Positions 28,829-40,439 are shown, numbered from the stretch's first letter. The stretch is DNA of 64,000 nt from Idiomarina sp. (GCA_022565355.1 JAIUMU010000003.1:1-64000); one strand, 5' to 3'. A program made the numbers and translations. Notes: generated from the letters alone by a model not told the origin.

Positions 28829-31183
28829 ATGTCTGCTGTTCGTTTAACTATAAGCCAAGTAATTGCTAACGAGCTCTCTGTTCGTGAAGCCCAGGTTGCC
28901 GCTACTCTAAAACTTCTTGATGAAGGTTCCACGGTTCCTTTCATTGCACGCTATCGAAAAGAAGCCACTGGCGGCCTTGATGATACGCAACTACGTAACT
29001 TATCACAGCGGCTAAGCTATTTACGCGATCTCGAAGATCGCCGTACGGTTATTTTAAAAAATATCGCCGACCAAGATAAGCTAACTCCAGAATTAAGTAG
29101 CGCAATCCATGCTTGCTTATCAAAAACTGAACTTGAAGATCTATACCTCCCATATAAACCGAAACGCCGCACCAAAGGGCAAATTGCTATTGAAGCAGGC
29201 ATTCAGCCCCTCGCTGATCTATTACTCACCACGAATGGCGATCCAGATGCTCTAGCCAACGAGTACATCAATGTAGATGCTGGGTTCGCCGATAGCAAAG
29301 CGGTGCTCGATGGCGCGCGCTTCATCCTGATGGAACAGTTTGCAGAAGATGCACAATTATTAAAAACAATCCGCGCCAAGCTATGGCATGGTGCTGCATT
29401 AGAAACTGTTGTTGCGCCGGGGAAAGAACAGGAAGGCTCGAAGTTTCGTGATTACTTTGCGTATGCCGAGCCTCTGAACAAAGTACCTTCCCATCGCGCA
29501 TTAGCATTATTACGTGGCCGTAACGAAGGCATATTGCAGGTGCGCTTAAATGCTGATCCGCACCAAGATGAAAGCATTCGCACCAGCCAATACGAAGAAA
29601 TGATTAGTAATCATTTTAATCTTGATGTTGGTGATAGCGCTGCGGGTATGTGGCGCAAGCAAACCGTACAATGGACATGGCGTGTGAAAATACTTTCGCG
29701 TATGGAAACCGATTTAATTGGCCAACTGCGTGAACAAGCAGAAACTGCTGCCATTGATGTATTTGCCAAGAACATGAAAGATTTGCTTATGGCGGCGCCA
29801 GCCGGTCCGCGCATCACCCTCGGTTTAGATCCTGGGCTACGCACCGGAGTGAAGGCAACCGTAGTGGATAGCACAGGCAAACTATTGGCAAACTCCACAG
29901 TTTTTCCTCATGCCCCGCAAAACCAATGGGATAAAGCACTGCGCACGCTCGCCTCGTTATGCAAGCTGCACAAAGTAGAGTTAGTTGCTATTGGTAACGG
30001 TACGGGTTCGCGGGAAACGGATAAATTAATTGCCGAACTAATGCAAAAACACCCAGAGTTACCGCTTACAAAAATCATGGTAAACGAAGCTGGGGCTTCA
30101 GTATATTCTGCCTCTGAGCTGGCAGCACTTGAGTTTCCTGGGCTTGATGTATCGTATCGTGGCGCAGTATCTATTGCTCGGCGGTTGCAAGATCCGCTAG
30201 CAGAGCTGGTAAAAATTGAACCAAAATCAATTGGTGTTGGGCAGTATCAACACGATGTGAGCCAATCGCAACTAGCGGTAAGCCTAGATGCTGTTGTGGA
30301 AGATTGTGTAAACGCTGTAGGCGTGGATGCCAACACCGCTTCAGTACCCTTACTTGCGCGTGTGGCCGGATTGAATCGCAATCTTGCCCAGAACATCGTG
30401 AATTACCGTGATCAAAACGGTGCCTTTAAAAACCGCAAAGCATTCTTATCCGTGCCGCGCATGGGGCCAAAAAGCTATGAACAAGCAGCAGGTTTTTTAC
30501 GCATTATGGGCGGTGAAAATCCCCTTGATGGTTCTGCAGTGCATCCTGAAGCCTACCCTGTAGCGGAGCGAATTGCCGCAACGAATAGCCGTAAAGTAGC
30601 GGAAATCATTGGTGATTCCGGCTTTTTACATGGCTTGAAAGCGCAAGATTATACCGACCAAGATTTCGGTGTGCCTACCGTGATTGATATCATTCATGAG
30701 TTAGAGAAACCCGGCCGTGATCCTCGCCCAGAGTTTAAAACCGCCGAGTTTAAAGAAGGGGTGGAAACCTTAAAAGATTTACAACTGGGTATGGTGCTTG
30801 AGGGCGTGGTAACCAACGTAACCAACTTTGGCGCGTTTGTAGATGTGGGCGTACACCAAGATGGTTTAGTGCACATTTCAGCGCTTGCAGAGAAGTTTGT
30901 TAGCGATCCCCATGAGGTAGTAAAGGCCGGCGATATCGTAACGGTGAAAGTGATGGAAGTTGATGCTGAGCGTAAACGTATCGCCCTTACTATGCGCCTC
31001 AACGACGCTGCAACAAGCACTTCAACAGCTGCACCCAGCGCGCCCGCCGAGCGTAAGCCTCGGCAAGGAAAAGAACGCAGCCATAGTGCGAAAAAAGGCA
31101 CAGGAAATAGCAGCAAACCAAATAACCCTGCTCCTATTAATAGCGCCTTCGCTGAGGCCTTCGCCAAGGCTAAAAAACGATAA
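28829..31183 (+). CDS. tex: RNA-binding transcription accessory protein Tex
   Basis: Tex (YhgF) is a conserved nucleic-acid-binding protein linked to transcription and tolerance of toxic or stress conditions. The 784-aa chain has the N-terminal Tex helical domain, a YqgF/RNase H-like domain ([17 protein letters not shown] near residue 333), helix-hairpin-helix elements ([40 protein letters not shown]) and a C-terminal S1 domain (about 651-720). A basic, low-complexity tail (about 725-784) follows. greB is nearby as in E. coli, with csrA between. Confidence 0.96.
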   Translation: MSAVRLTISQVIANELSVREAQVAATLKLLDEGSTVPFIARYRKEATGGLDDTQLRNLSQRLSYLRDLEDRRTVILKNIADQDKLTPELSSAIHACLSKTELEDLYLPYKPKRRTKGQIAIEAGIQPLADLLLTTNGDPDALANEYINVDAGFADSKAVLDGARFILMEQFAEDAQLLKTIRAKLWHGAALETVVAPGKEQEGSKFRDYFAYAEPLNKVPSHRALALLRGRNEGILQVRLNADPHQDESIRTSQYEEMISNHFNLDVGDSAAGMWRKQTVQWTWRVKILSRMETDLIGQLREQAETAAIDVFAKNMKDLLMAAPAGPRITLGLDPGLRTGVKATVVDSTGKLLANSTVFPHAPQNQWDKALRTLASLCKLHKVELVAIGNGTGSRETDKLIAELMQKHPELPLTKIMVNEAGASVYSASELAALEFPGLDVSYRGAVSIARRLQDPLAELVKIEPKSIGVGQYQHDVSQSQLAVSLDAVVEDCVNAVGVDANTASVPLLARVAGLNRNLAQNIVNYRDQNGAFKNRKAFLSVPRMGPKSYEQAAGFLRIMGGENPLDGSAVHPEAYPVAERIAATNSRKVAEIIGDSGFLHGLKAQDYTDQDFGVPTVIDIIHELEKPGRDPRPEFKTAEFKEGVETLKDLQLGMVLEGVVTNVTNFGAFVDVGVHQDGLVHISALAEKFVSDPHEVVKAGDIVTVKVMEVDAERKRIALTMRLNDAATSTSTAAPSAPAERKPRQGKERSHSAKKGTGNSSKPNNPAPINSAFAEAFAKAKKR

Positions 31184-31198
31184 CGAAAAGGTACGCTT

Positions 31199-32125
31199 GT
31201 GGAAGCAATGTTGCTGATATTGGCCTATTTGGTGATTGGGTTAGTTCTTAAACGCACCCATATAATGCCCGTAAACACTGGGCAAGTGCTAAACCAATAT
31301 GTAATTAACGTGGCGGTGCCAGCAATGATCTTGCTGCACCTCCCGCATCTTGAAATCACGCGAGAGGTGCTGCTTCCTGCATTAGTACCTTGGCTACTTT
31401 TTCCTATCTCTGTAGGCTTGGTTCTGCTGTTCAGTAAACTGTTGCGCTGGGAGCGCGAGCTAACCGGCGCATTACTGATTGTTGTACCCTTGGGTAATAC
31501 ATCATTTTTAGGCTTCCCTATGGTAGAGGCCTTTTTTGGCTCAGCTGGCCTACCCTACGCGGTAATCTATGATCAACTGGGCTCGTTTATCGCGTTAGCA
31601 TTTTTTGCCACCTTATTTGCTGCCATTTACAGCAACCGCGAAGAAGGCCAAAGCAAACCCAGCCCCAGTGCTATTGCCAAAAAATTTCTTACTTTTCCGC
31701 CCGTTATTGCGTTGGTGATTGCGATTTTATTTGGCATGCAACGTTATCCGGAAACACTGCACACACTCATTAGCACCCTCGCGGCAACACTCGTACCAGT
31801 GGTAATGATCGCGGTAGGCTTTCAATTGCATTTCCGAATTTTAAAAGAAGACGCTGTACCTTTCACGATCGCGATGGTGATCAAGCTATTCGTGTTACCG
31901 GCAATTGCTTTAGCAGTAATGATGATGTTTTCTTGGCGAGGATTAGCTGCCCAAGTAACCGTACTTGAAGCAGCCATGCCATTTATGATTACCGGCGGTG
32001 CGGTAGCGATTAGTGCAGGATTGAAGCCACGCTTGGTGGCTTCACTGGTTGGCTACGGTGTATTGGCAGGATTAATCACCCTGCCGATCTGGGCGTTGAT
32101 TCTGCACGCGCAGTTGGGCTTGTAA
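31199..32125 (+). CDS. AEC family (auxin efflux carrier-type) permease
   Basis: A 308-aa inner-membrane carrier with about ten predicted spans. Family traits include the N-terminal VNTGQVLNQYVINVAVPAMIL helix and PLGNTSFLGFPMVEAFFG, in which conserved Asn and Pro break the helix. Bacterial AEC members move organic acids such as malate or malonate; the substrate here is unknown. The start is GTG at 31199, 16 nt after tex; an ATG nine bases later is possible. Its last 54 bases overlap the end of the convergent desaturase gene. Confidence 0.87.
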   Translation: MEAMLLILAYLVIGLVLKRTHIMPVNTGQVLNQYVINVAVPAMILLHLPHLEITREVLLPALVPWLLFPISVGLVLLFSKLLRWERELTGALLIVVPLGNTSFLGFPMVEAFFGSAGLPYAVIYDQLGSFIALAFFATLFAAIYSNREEGQSKPSPSAIAKKFLTFPPVIALVIAILFGMQRYPETLHTLISTLAATLVPVVMIAVGFQLHFRILKEDAVPFTIAMVIKLFVLPAIALAVMMMFSWRGLAAQVTVLEAAMPFMITGGAVAISAGLKPRLVASLVGYGVLAGLITLPIWALILHAQLGL

Positions 32126-33073
32126 CTCCTCTAAAAGCGCATCGTACTGTGCTTCTAGTTTTTCCCGCAAGCGCTGGGCCATTGTTGATTGGCGGGTGCT
32201 TAATCGCTTAATTGCCATTTCTAAACGCGCTTTCTTAATCTGGTAAGGCTTGGCTTTCTTTAAGTTTTTCGCTAAACCAAACCAAGCAAAGGTTTTAATT
32301 AACCATTTACTTGGATCGAAATGGTACCAACGAATGCCATTGCGATAATCGCCCGAGAATATATGATGGAAATTGTGGTAACCCTCACCATAGGTAAGGA
32401 ATGCCAGAAAACCATTATCCCGCGCTGAGTTCTTATCTGTATAGGTTTGCTTGCCCCAGATATGCGCTAATGAGTTAATAAAGAACGTGGTGTGATGGCC
32501 AACAACAATGCGCAAGAAGCCGGCAAATAGGACCGCGCCCCACACATGGCCAATGGCAAAGCCAATGATCAACGGCACACCAATATTCATAAAGAGTGTG
32601 AGCGGCAAGTAATACTTGTGCTGCCACATTACTATTTTATCTTTCTGTAAATCTTTTACGTTTGAGTAATCGTTGTAGCGATGCTCATGATACTCACGCA
32701 ACATCCAACCGATATGGGCAAACCAAAATCCGCGGGAAATGGAATACGGGTCTTTCTCATCGTGATCTACGTGCTTGTGATGTTCCCGATGATCTGAAGA
32801 CCAATGCAATGCGCTATTTTGCAGTGCTAAGGCTCCGCCTAAAGCAAACAACAAACGAACACTCCAATGCGCCTCATAAGCTCTATGCGACCACAAGCGA
32901 TGATAGCCCGCAGTGATAGAAATGCCTGCATAAATAGCAAGCACTACAAATGCGATCAACAAGCTCCAGCTAAACCCTGCACTAATCAGGTACCAAGGCA
33001 CACCAATAGCAGCAACAAGAAAGGTGATTGAAAAGAGGCTCGTATTCAGCCAAATAATGGGAGGTTTTTTCAT
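32072..33073 (-). CDS. Membrane acyl-CoA/acyl-lipid delta-9-type fatty acid desaturase
   Basis: A 333-aa membrane diiron desaturase that would introduce a double bond into saturated acyl chains with O2. All three His boxes are present: HRLWSH, HREHHKH and HNFHH, separated by hydrophobic spans. The C-terminus (about 280-333) is a charged, Gln/Arg-rich helix. It is divergent from fabR, and a FabR-type operator lies 15-32 nt upstream of its ATG, so its expression probably follows the membrane unsaturation signal. The start has no clear ribosome binding site. Confidence 0.92.
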   Translation of the reverse strand: MKKPPIIWLNTSLFSITFLVAAIGVPWYLISAGFSWSLLIAFVVLAIYAGISITAGYHRLWSHRAYEAHWSVRLLFALGGALALQNSALHWSSDHREHHKHVDHDEKDPYSISRGFWFAHIGWMLREYHEHRYNDYSNVKDLQKDKIVMWQHKYYLPLTLFMNIGVPLIIGFAIGHVWGAVLFAGFLRIVVGHHTTFFINSLAHIWGKQTYTDKNSARDNGFLAFLTYGEGYHNFHHIFSGDYRNGIRWYHFDPSKWLIKTFAWFGLAKNLKKAKPYQIKKARLEMAIKRLSTRQSTMAQRLREKLEAQYDALLEELQAQLRVQNQRPDRQGD

Positions 33074-33087
33074 ATTTATACAACTTA

Positions 33088-33105
33088 AGCTAACACATGT
33101 ACGCT
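33088..33105. promoter_or_regulatory. FabR-type operator
   Basis: On the minus strand the site reads AGCGTACATGTGTTAGCT, an 18-bp near-palindrome matching the known FabR site AGCGTACA-N2-TGTTCGCT with one mismatch outside the spacer. It lies in the 141-bp divergent region between the desaturase and fabR, close to the desaturase start, where bound FabR would block transcription. Confidence 0.8.
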
Positions 33106-33214
33106 GAATTTATCTTTAATCACTTAAATAAGCAAGAGGCTTTGCAAAAATTGATCTAACATCTGTTCACTGATAAATTGTAAGGTTAATTACCTATTTG
33201 ATGGAAAATGCGGC

Positions 33215-33844
33215 ATGACAGGCATTCGGGCGAAACAGAAAGAGAAAACGCGGCGCGCATTAATTAATGCGGCATTGAACCAACTGGATCCACAAACATC
33301 ATTTTTCAGTTTGAGCCTGCGAGAAGTAGCCCGCGAAGCAAATATTGCGCCCACTTCGTTCTATCGCCACTTTCAAAATATGGATGAGCTTGGCCTTACC
33401 TTAGTAGATGAAGGTGGGCTTACCTTGCGCCAACTGCTGCGGCAAGCACGACAACGCTTAGCCGATGGCGGCTCGGTAATCCGTATCTCGGTAGAGATCT
33501 TTATGGATTTCATTGCCAACAACCGCGGGGTGTTTCGGTTGTTGTTACAAGAACACAGTGGCACTTCCAAAGAATTCCGCCTCGCTATCGCCCGCGAGAT
33601 CGACCATTTCAAAGCTGAGCTTGCCGATTACCTACTCAACGAACGAAAACTACCTGAGCATTTAGCGCGCTTACAAGCAGATGCTATGGTACGTATTGTA
33701 TTCAGCATTGGCGCCGATGCGCTTGATTTATCCGCTGCCGAACGTGCTGAATTAGCCGAAGATACCATTCTTGAGCTGCGCATGATTGCGCGTGGCGCTA
33801 CCGCATTACAAAAACCAAAAGGAGAATACAATGACCCGACTTAG
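33215..33844 (+). CDS. fabR: Unsaturated fatty acid biosynthesis repressor FabR (TetR family)
   Basis: FabR senses the ratio of unsaturated to saturated acyl chains and represses unsaturated fatty acid genes. The 209-aa protein is very close to E. coli FabR throughout: [17 protein letters not shown], the helix-turn-helix [20 protein letters not shown], and [22 protein letters not shown]. Its last 14 bases overlap the start of the S9 peptidase gene, suggesting coupled translation. Confidence 0.95.
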   Translation: MTGIRAKQKEKTRRALINAALNQLDPQTSFFSLSLREVAREANIAPTSFYRHFQNMDELGLTLVDEGGLTLRQLLRQARQRLADGGSVIRISVEIFMDFIANNRGVFRLLLQEHSGTSKEFRLAIAREIDHFKAELADYLLNERKLPEHLARLQADAMVRIVFSIGADALDLSAAERAELAEDTILELRMIARGATALQKPKGEYNDPT

Positions 33845-35858
33845 TTTGTGGTTCGGTGTGTTCATTCTGTTATTTGTTGCTTCTTCACAAGCAACAGCGC
33901 AACAGCGTGACATCACCTTAGAAGAAACAATTACCTTTCAACGTGTTACTCAAGCTGTTACTTCCAGTGATGGGAATTACACTGCATTCACTCGTTTTCG
34001 TGCTCGCACGCCCTATAAAGATGACGATGGCGCACCCTACAGTGAGCTATTTGTACGTAACGCCGCGGGCGAAGAAATCCCCTTCGTAACCGGAGACGTG
34101 CGGATTGGTCAAATCGCCTTTAGCGCTGATGATAAATTCATTTACTATCTCGCCAACCGAGCAGATGCAAAGCACCAAAGCCTTTACCGAGTGCCGGTAA
34201 ATGGTGGTGAATCTACCTTATTCTTCCAGCACGACACAGCCCTAAGTGGCTTCAGTGAAAGTAGTGATGGCCGTTGGATAGCCTTCACTGCCCGTGAAAA
34301 AGGCCCTGAAAAAGCTGAAGAGCTGGCCAAAAAAGGTTTTCGTGCGCAAGTATATGAAGAACAAAGCCTAAAAACGCAAGTATGGTTACTTGATACGCAA
34401 AATAGAGATGAAGCTGCAGTATTAGTAGATATTAATGAGCATGTTCACTCCGTACAATTTCGCCCTGGCCACGAACAATTACTATTGCGCGTAGCCCCTA
34501 CCACGCTGGTAGATGACGACCTGATGCTCAGTAGCTACGCGATTTTCAAAGCCGATGGTGAGGAAGTGGTACGCTTCAATACTAATGGTAAGCTAGGCCG
34601 TGCGGCATTTTCTGCCGATGGTTCGCAAATTGCGATTATTGGTGGTGAAGACCAGCATGATCCTGCTACCGGCCGCTTATTTATTGGCGATTTGAATGAT
34701 GGTAGCGTACGTGATTTAGTGCCTAATTTTCTAGGCCACGTGCAAGACATTATTTGGCGCAGCAACAACGAACTGGTTTGGTTAGCGGATATTAATGTAG
34801 AAACCGAAGTTCGCGCTACACAGTTGCGTAACAACCGCACGCGCACTTTAATAGAACAAGGCCAAGGCATTATCAGCCGCATTACCAGCATCAGCAATGA
34901 TGGTGCATTAACACTAATTGCTCACAGCCCTGCGCATCCGCCAGAGGCATTTAAGTATGCCGATAATAGCCTTGCGCGTTTAACTGATTCGAACCCATGG
35001 CTTGCCGATGTGCGCCAGCCTCGCCAAGTGGTAATTAATCACGAAGCGCGAGATGGGTTGGAGCTGCAAGGTATTTTAGTGTACCCACATGATTATCAGG
35101 AAGGCCAACAGGTTCCAGTAATCATGAACATTCATGGTGGCCCTGAGGCACACATTCGCAATGGCTGGAACGACCGTTATTCAAGCCCTACGTGGTTTGC
35201 TGCGCAGCAAGGTTTTGCTACCTTCTTTCCAAACTATCGTGGCAGCACTGGCCGCGGTGTTGAGTTTACCAAGCTGGGCCAAAACGATTATGCCGGCAAA
35301 GAGTTTGATGACATCGTAGATGCCAAAGAACATTTAGTGGCGATTGGCCTCGCAGATCCTGATCGGGTTGGTATTACCGGTGGTTCTTATGGCGGTTATG
35401 CGTCGGCTTGGGGTGCTACCAAACAAACGGAGCATTTTGCGGCTAGCGTAATGTTTGTTGGTATCTCCAACAACCTATCGAAATTCGGCACCACCGATAT
35501 TCCGAACGAAATGCACTTAGTGCATGCTCGCAGCTACCCGTGGGATAAGTGGCAATGGTATTTAGAGCGCAGCCCTATTTATTGGGCGGAACAAGCGCGT
35601 ACACCTATCTTAATTATGCATGGTGCTGAAGATACCCGGGTACACCCGAGCCAATCGATGGAGTTGTATCGTTACTTGAAAGTACACGGCAACGTGCCTG
35701 TGCGCCTAGTACTGTATCCTGGCGAAGGGCATGGTAACACTCGCGCTGCTTCACAAATGGATTATGCGTTGCGCTTGATGCGGTGGATGAACTTCTACTT
35801 AGTTGAACAAAATGAAGGGATTCCAGAGCACGAGTTACCGCACGCTGAACATCTATAA
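33831..35858 (+). CDS. Secreted S9 family prolyl oligopeptidase (acylaminoacyl-peptidase-like)
   Basis: A 675-aa serine peptidase with an N-terminal signal peptide (about 1-24), a beta-propeller domain of WD40-like repeats (about 40-400) and a C-terminal alpha/beta hydrolase. The triad is visible: Ser in [11 protein letters not shown], Asp in [12 protein letters not shown] and His in GEGHGNTR. It probably cleaves short peptides in the periplasm or outside the cell. AGGAG precedes the ATG at 33831, which lies inside the fabR 3' end. Confidence 0.93.
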   Translation: MTRLSLWFGVFILLFVASSQATAQQRDITLEETITFQRVTQAVTSSDGNYTAFTRFRARTPYKDDDGAPYSELFVRNAAGEEIPFVTGDVRIGQIAFSADDKFIYYLANRADAKHQSLYRVPVNGGESTLFFQHDTALSGFSESSDGRWIAFTAREKGPEKAEELAKKGFRAQVYEEQSLKTQVWLLDTQNRDEAAVLVDINEHVHSVQFRPGHEQLLLRVAPTTLVDDDLMLSSYAIFKADGEEVVRFNTNGKLGRAAFSADGSQIAIIGGEDQHDPATGRLFIGDLNDGSVRDLVPNFLGHVQDIIWRSNNELVWLADINVETEVRATQLRNNRTRTLIEQGQGIISRITSISNDGALTLIAHSPAHPPEAFKYADNSLARLTDSNPWLADVRQPRQVVINHEARDGLELQGILVYPHDYQEGQQVPVIMNIHGGPEAHIRNGWNDRYSSPTWFAAQQGFATFFPNYRGSTGRGVEFTKLGQNDYAGKEFDDIVDAKEHLVAIGLADPDRVGITGGSYGGYASAWGATKQTEHFAASVMFVGISNNLSKFGTTDIPNEMHLVHARSYPWDKWQWYLERSPIYWAEQARTPILIMHGAEDTRVHPSQSMELYRYLKVHGNVPVRLVLYPGEGHGNTRAASQMDYALRLMRWMNFYLVEQNEGIPEHELPHAEHL

Positions 35859-35880
35859 ATAACTCCGGTTATGTGCGCTC

Positions 35881-38664
35881 CTAAAAGCTATCACGCTCAT
35901 TTAGGAGCGCCATTAACTCTGCTAATGGCATTGGTTTAGCAAAGTAAAACCCTTGCATGTAATGGCAACCAGATTCCTCTACAAACTTCACCTGCTCTGC
36001 AGTTTCCACCCCTTCCGCAGTAACTTCGATACTTAGCTGAGTGGCCATTTGAATAATCGATTTTGCTATCGCAGCATCATGCACATCGGTGGTTACATCT
36101 TTAATAAACGCCCGATCGATCTTCAATATATTTACTGGCATGCGTTTTAGGTAGGATAAACTGGAAAAGCCAGTGCCAAAATCGTCGATGGAAATATGGA
36201 AGTTCTTGTTGTGTAACGATTCCAACAATCTAATAGCGCGCTTGGAATCTTCCATTAATACGCTTTCGGTTAGTTCTAAGTGCAGTTTTTGCGCTGAAAA
36301 ACCAGTTAAGTTCAAGGTGTGGTTAAGTGATTCAACGAAGTTTGCCCGGTTAAATTGCACGGCGGATAAGTTTACCGCAACCGACAGATCGCCATATTCC
36401 TGCAAGCGAATACCATCTTCACAGGCTTGCTGCACTACCCAAGCACTAATCGGGATAATTTGTCCGGTATCTTCGGCAAGGGGAATAAACTCTGCAGGCG
36501 AAACATAACTGCCATCTTCTCGTTGCCAACGTAGCAACGCTTCCACTCCTACAATCTTACGATCGCCGCAGCGCACCAGCGGTTGATAGAACAGTTTTAG
36601 CGCCCCTTGCTCAAGCACGTGCTGCAATTCATTGCGCAAGGTTACCGATGAATGGAAACGCTCACTAATTTCTGCTGTGTAGAACTGATAGTGGTTTCTA
36701 CCTTGCCGTTTCGCCTGATACATAGCCATATCAGCATGTTGAATAAGCTGCTTAGCATCAATCGGGCTTTGTATTGTGGTAGTAATTCCTATACTCGCCG
36801 TGAGGTATAATCGATATTGCTCAATATGATAAGGCTGCGCGATAGCAGACAAAATCTCACTTACTAAATCGGTAATAGGTTGCTTCTTATCAAGCTCAGG
36901 AATGAGTACAATAAACTCATCACCACCAAATCGCCCCACCAAGGTATTGTTGCGCATACAACGTTGCAATCTTGCTGCGGTTTCGCGCAACAGCTTATCG
37001 CCCACCTGCAAACCTAAGCTATCGTTTACCGGCTTGAACCCATCTAAATCAATGAAGAGTACCGCGATTTCTTGCTTACTCCGGATACATTGTTCACAAA
37101 ATTGCTGCAAGCGTTCTTCGATCACTACCCGGTTTACTAATCCGGTAAGCGAATCATGGGTAGCTTGTAACTGTAATTGACGGCGCTGAGTACGCAGTAT
37201 TTGCCCACGCTCTAAGCTAATAACCAGGAATGCACAGAGTAATAAGCCGCCAGTAATAACCACCGCGTAAAGGTTCGCAGCTTTGCGTAATTCAACTTTA
37301 CCCACATGAAAACCATGCAGTTCAGCACCTTTAACATAAGGGATTTGCATGGGTATTGAATAGTGATACAAGCTTGTTGCCGGCCGCATGGATATATTTG
37401 CAACTACCGCCTCTTCACCATCACTACGCAGCATATAGTTTCCAGATAGGCTCGCATAGGTATGTAAAAGCTTCTCGTTCATCGACATGATTGGATTTAC
37501 TAAGCTGGCGAAATCAAAAATTGCCACCACATAACCATAATGCTGATTCTCCAAGCCAACTTGAAAATCATCGTCGGAACGCTCATCCCGAGCAAATAAT
37601 GGCAAACGCACTAAAATCACGGCTCGCTCTGAAGCACGAATACTTTCATGGGGAATTAATACCACGGGGGAGGTTTGCGACGCCGTAAAGGCATCCGTAA
37701 CATCGGGCGTGCCGAGCATCCAATAATAGCTACTAGCAGTGGTTTTATAATCTTCAAACACGAGCTCATTTTCTGTATCCGTAACCAGAATAGAAAGCAG
37801 CTGTGGGAGATCGCGCTGATAATGCTGAACATCTAGCTTCGAAAACTCTAAGCGGTTTTCCTCGGGAACATGTTGCCAACGAGTGGCTAAACGTTGGATC
37901 AGGTTTACATTTTCTAATGATACCGCTTCTCGCTTCTGCACCGCTTCATGCATGGCGTTAATCACCTGGCCTTCAATGCGGCGTACTTCCGAGCTCGCCA
38001 ACGCAAACCACATGGCGCACACAATACTAACGCTCACCACCATAACCGCAAACGAGGCCGGCCGCGGTAAACTTTCAACTGCAGCACTTTGATAAGAGCC
38101 GATCAGAAGAGCAATACCAAACATGGTTAAGAACAAAACGCTAATGCTCACCACCATTGGGTGAGGGCCCAACCAGTTATAAGCGCCGTTATACCAGGAA
38201 AGAACGATATAAAATAAACCAAAGGCCACGGCAACATAGCCGCCAAAGCGCCAGAGCAACTTACGTTTACCAACCGACATGCCCAACATTAAGCACAAAC
38301 CAAACAGCGCCACAATAAGTGTAAGCGGCCAATATAAACTCGCCCTTAAGGTGAGCGAACCAACGCTATAGACATCACTTAGCACACCCGTGCTGGTTAA
38401 TACCGAATACGTGGCCGCTAAAAATACTAAGCCACCACAAGCTACCCGCAACACCTGATGGCCGCGAATTGCAGCATAAAGGCCAACGCCAGTGAAGAAT
38501 GAAACGAGTGATGCATTTAAAGAGAGAACTTGGGTAAGCGGCTGCTCAGATGGCAACGCAATAATCAAGGCTACACCCAACACACCGGTAACGATTGCAG
38601 CGGTGATAATGGTGTACAGAGCAGCGATAGTGGAGGTATTTACTGTGTCTACGTGTTGCTTCAC
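35881..38664 (-). CDS. Membrane sensor GGDEF/EAL cyclic-di-GMP protein
   Basis: A 927-aa protein combining diguanylate cyclase and phosphodiesterase domains. An N-terminal block of about seven membrane spans (residues 12-225) is followed by an extracytoplasmic region (about 235-460) that could be CHASE-like, then one more span (about 470-490). The cyclase motif GGDEF (about 580-584) is intact. The phosphodiesterase has EALLRW at 708-713, ELTESVLM and DDFGTGFSSLSYL, also intact. Either activity is therefore possible. The gene stands alone, convergent with the S9 peptidase, and its last codons lie in an 11-bp inverted repeat. Confidence 0.94.
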   Translation of the reverse strand: MKQHVDTVNTSTIAALYTIITAAIVTGVLGVALIIALPSEQPLTQVLSLNASLVSFFTGVGLYAAIRGHQVLRVACGGLVFLAATYSVLTSTGVLSDVYSVGSLTLRASLYWPLTLIVALFGLCLMLGMSVGKRKLLWRFGGYVAVAFGLFYIVLSWYNGAYNWLGPHPMVVSISVLFLTMFGIALLIGSYQSAAVESLPRPASFAVMVVSVSIVCAMWFALASSEVRRIEGQVINAMHEAVQKREAVSLENVNLIQRLATRWQHVPEENRLEFSKLDVQHYQRDLPQLLSILVTDTENELVFEDYKTTASSYYWMLGTPDVTDAFTASQTSPVVLIPHESIRASERAVILVRLPLFARDERSDDDFQVGLENQHYGYVVAIFDFASLVNPIMSMNEKLLHTYASLSGNYMLRSDGEEAVVANISMRPATSLYHYSIPMQIPYVKGAELHGFHVGKVELRKAANLYAVVITGGLLLCAFLVISLERGQILRTQRRQLQLQATHDSLTGLVNRVVIEERLQQFCEQCIRSKQEIAVLFIDLDGFKPVNDSLGLQVGDKLLRETAARLQRCMRNNTLVGRFGGDEFIVLIPELDKKQPITDLVSEILSAIAQPYHIEQYRLYLTASIGITTTIQSPIDAKQLIQHADMAMYQAKRQGRNHYQFYTAEISERFHSSVTLRNELQHVLEQGALKLFYQPLVRCGDRKIVGVEALLRWQREDGSYVSPAEFIPLAEDTGQIIPISAWVVQQACEDGIRLQEYGDLSVAVNLSAVQFNRANFVESLNHTLNLTGFSAQKLHLELTESVLMEDSKRAIRLLESLHNKNFHISIDDFGTGFSSLSYLKRMPVNILKIDRAFIKDVTTDVHDAAIAKSIIQMATQLSIEVTAEGVETAEQVKFVEESGCHYMQGFYFAKPMPLAELMALLNERDSF

Positions 38665-38771
38665 ATAAAAACCATATTGTTATTATTTTGCAGTAATTGT
38701 ATGTGCTTTTATCACTCAGGTCAAAAATGCTTTATGTTACCACTCAATGTTAACGCGTTGATTTATTGAGA

Positions 38772-38804
38772 TAAAAAATAAGCCAGCAAATCTGCTGGCT
38801 TATT
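38772..38804 (-). terminator. Terminator of pckA
   Basis: A perfect 12-bp stem AATAAGCCAGCA/TGCTGGCTTATT with a 4-nt loop is followed on the minus strand by TTTTTTAT. It lies 31 nt after the pckA stop. Confidence 0.92.
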
Positions 38805-38834
38805 TACATTTAACATTCGTAGTAGTTAAAGCGT

Positions 38835-40439
38835 TTAGCCCAATTGTGGGCCTGCAGCTACTAAGGCTTTACCTTCCTCGTTATCGGTGAACTTCTCGAA
38901 GTTCTTCACGAAGCGAGTAGCCAAATCCTGTGCCTTTTTATCCCACTCGGCAGGATCTGCATAAGTATTGCGCGGGTCTAAGATATTACTATCTTCAACA
39001 CCTGGCAGCGCTTTTGGAACGGCTAAATTGAAATATGGCAGTTCAATAAATTCCGCGTGCTCAATGCTACCATCCAGGATCGCATCAATAATTGCCCGCG
39101 TTGCTTTAATAGAAATACGCTTGCCTGTGCCGTTCCAGCCTGTGTTTACTAGGTATGCTTCCGCTCCCGAATCTGCCATACGCTTCGCCAGCACTTCTGC
39201 GTACTTAGTAGGATGTAAACTAAGGAACGCCGCACCAAAACACGCAGAGAAGGTTGGCGTTGGCTCGGTAATGCCACGCTCTGTGCCTGCTAACTTCGCC
39301 GTAAACCCAGACAAGAAATGATATTTCGCCTGCTCGGTAGTAAGTTTCGATACCGGCGGTAACACACCAAATGCATCAGCAGTTAAGAAAATAACTTTCT
39401 TCGCATGCCCTGCTTTTGAAACAGGTTTCACGATGTTATCGATATGGTAAATCGGATAAGAAACCCGCGTATTCTCTGTTTTTGAGCCATCGTCAAAATC
39501 AACGCTATCGTCATCACGTACCGTTACGTTTTCGAGCAACGCATCGCGGCGGATAGCGCGGTAGATATCTGGTTCATTCTCTTCCGAAAGATTGATTGTT
39601 TTTGCGTAACAACCACCCTCAAAGTTGAATATGCCATCATCATCCCAACCATGCTCATCATCGCCAATAAGTTGGCGCTTCGGATCGGTTGAAAGAGTTG
39701 TTTTACCTGTTCCTGATAGGCCGAAGAACACAGCAACATCACCCTCTTCGCCAACGTTAGCTGAACAATGCATAGAGGCAATATTTTGTAGTGGCAAAAA
39801 GTAGTTCATCATCGAGAACATACCTTTCTTCATTTCTCCACCATACCAAGTGCCGCCAATAAGCTGCATGCGCTCGGTAAGGTTAAAGGCTACAAAGTTC
39901 TCTGAATTCAAACCTTGCTCGGCAAAGTTTGGATTAGTGCACTTGGCACCATTCATTACCACGAAATCCGGCTTAAATGTTTTCAGTTCTTCATCGCTAG
40001 GACGAATAAACATGTTCTTCACAAAGTGGGCTTGCCACGCCACTTCGGTAATAAAGCGTACGGCTAATCGAGTATCTTCATTCGCACCACAGTAGGTGTC
40101 TACAACAAATAGGCGCTTTTGCGAAAGTTGCGCAGTTACCAATTCTTTGAGTTCATTCCACGTTTCCGTGCTGATTGGCTTGTTATCGTTCTTCCCTTGA
40201 TCAGACCACCACACTGTATCGCGTGTTGTGTCATCGCGAACAATATATTTGTCTTTTGGTGAGCGGCCAGTGAAGATTCCTGTGTCTACGGCAACGGCGC
40301 CAGTAGTAGTAATACGTCCTTGTTCATAGCCTTCGAGATCAGTACGAGTTTCTTCTGCAAAAAGCAGATCGTAAGATGGGTTATAAACGATTTCGGTGAC
40401 GTCTGTAATGCCATATTGGCTCAAGTCCAGATCAGTCAT
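38835..40439 (-). CDS. pckA: Phosphoenolpyruvate carboxykinase (ATP)
   Basis: PckA converts oxaloacetate and ATP to phosphoenolpyruvate and CO2, the first step of gluconeogenesis. The 534-aa protein has the ATP-type P-loop [11 protein letters not shown], the substrate motif [12 protein letters not shown] and the metal-binding [18 protein letters not shown] lies upstream of the ATG. A 173-nt gap to coaD holds its promoter, but I saw no confident box or CRP site there. Confidence 0.97.
   Translation of the reverse strand: MTDLDLSQYGITDVTEIVYNPSYDLLFAEETRTDLEGYEQGRITTTGAVAVDTGIFTGRSPKDKYIVRDDTTRDTVWWSDQGKNDNKPISTETWNELKELVTAQLSQKRLFVVDTYCGANEDTRLAVRFITEVAWQAHFVKNMFIRPSDEELKTFKPDFVVMNGAKCTNPNFAEQGLNSENFVAFNLTERMQLIGGTWYGGEMKKGMFSMMNYFLPLQNIASMHCSANVGEEGDVAVFFGLSGTGKTTLSTDPKRQLIGDDEHGWDDDGIFNFEGGCYAKTINLSEENEPDIYRAIRRDALLENVTVRDDDSVDFDDGSKTENTRVSYPIYHIDNIVKPVSKAGHAKKVIFLTADAFGVLPPVSKLTTEQAKYHFLSGFTAKLAGTERGITEPTPTFSACFGAAFLSLHPTKYAEVLAKRMADSGAEAYLVNTGWNGTGKRISIKATRAIIDAILDGSIEHAEFIELPYFNLAVPKALPGVEDSNILDPRNTYADPAEWDKKAQDLATRFVKNFEKFTDNEEGKALVAAGPQLG

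Noticed and set aside
30694..31167. A 157-codon minus-strand open frame opposite tex
   Set aside because: It lies entirely within the conserved S1 end of tex and has no start signal or family features.
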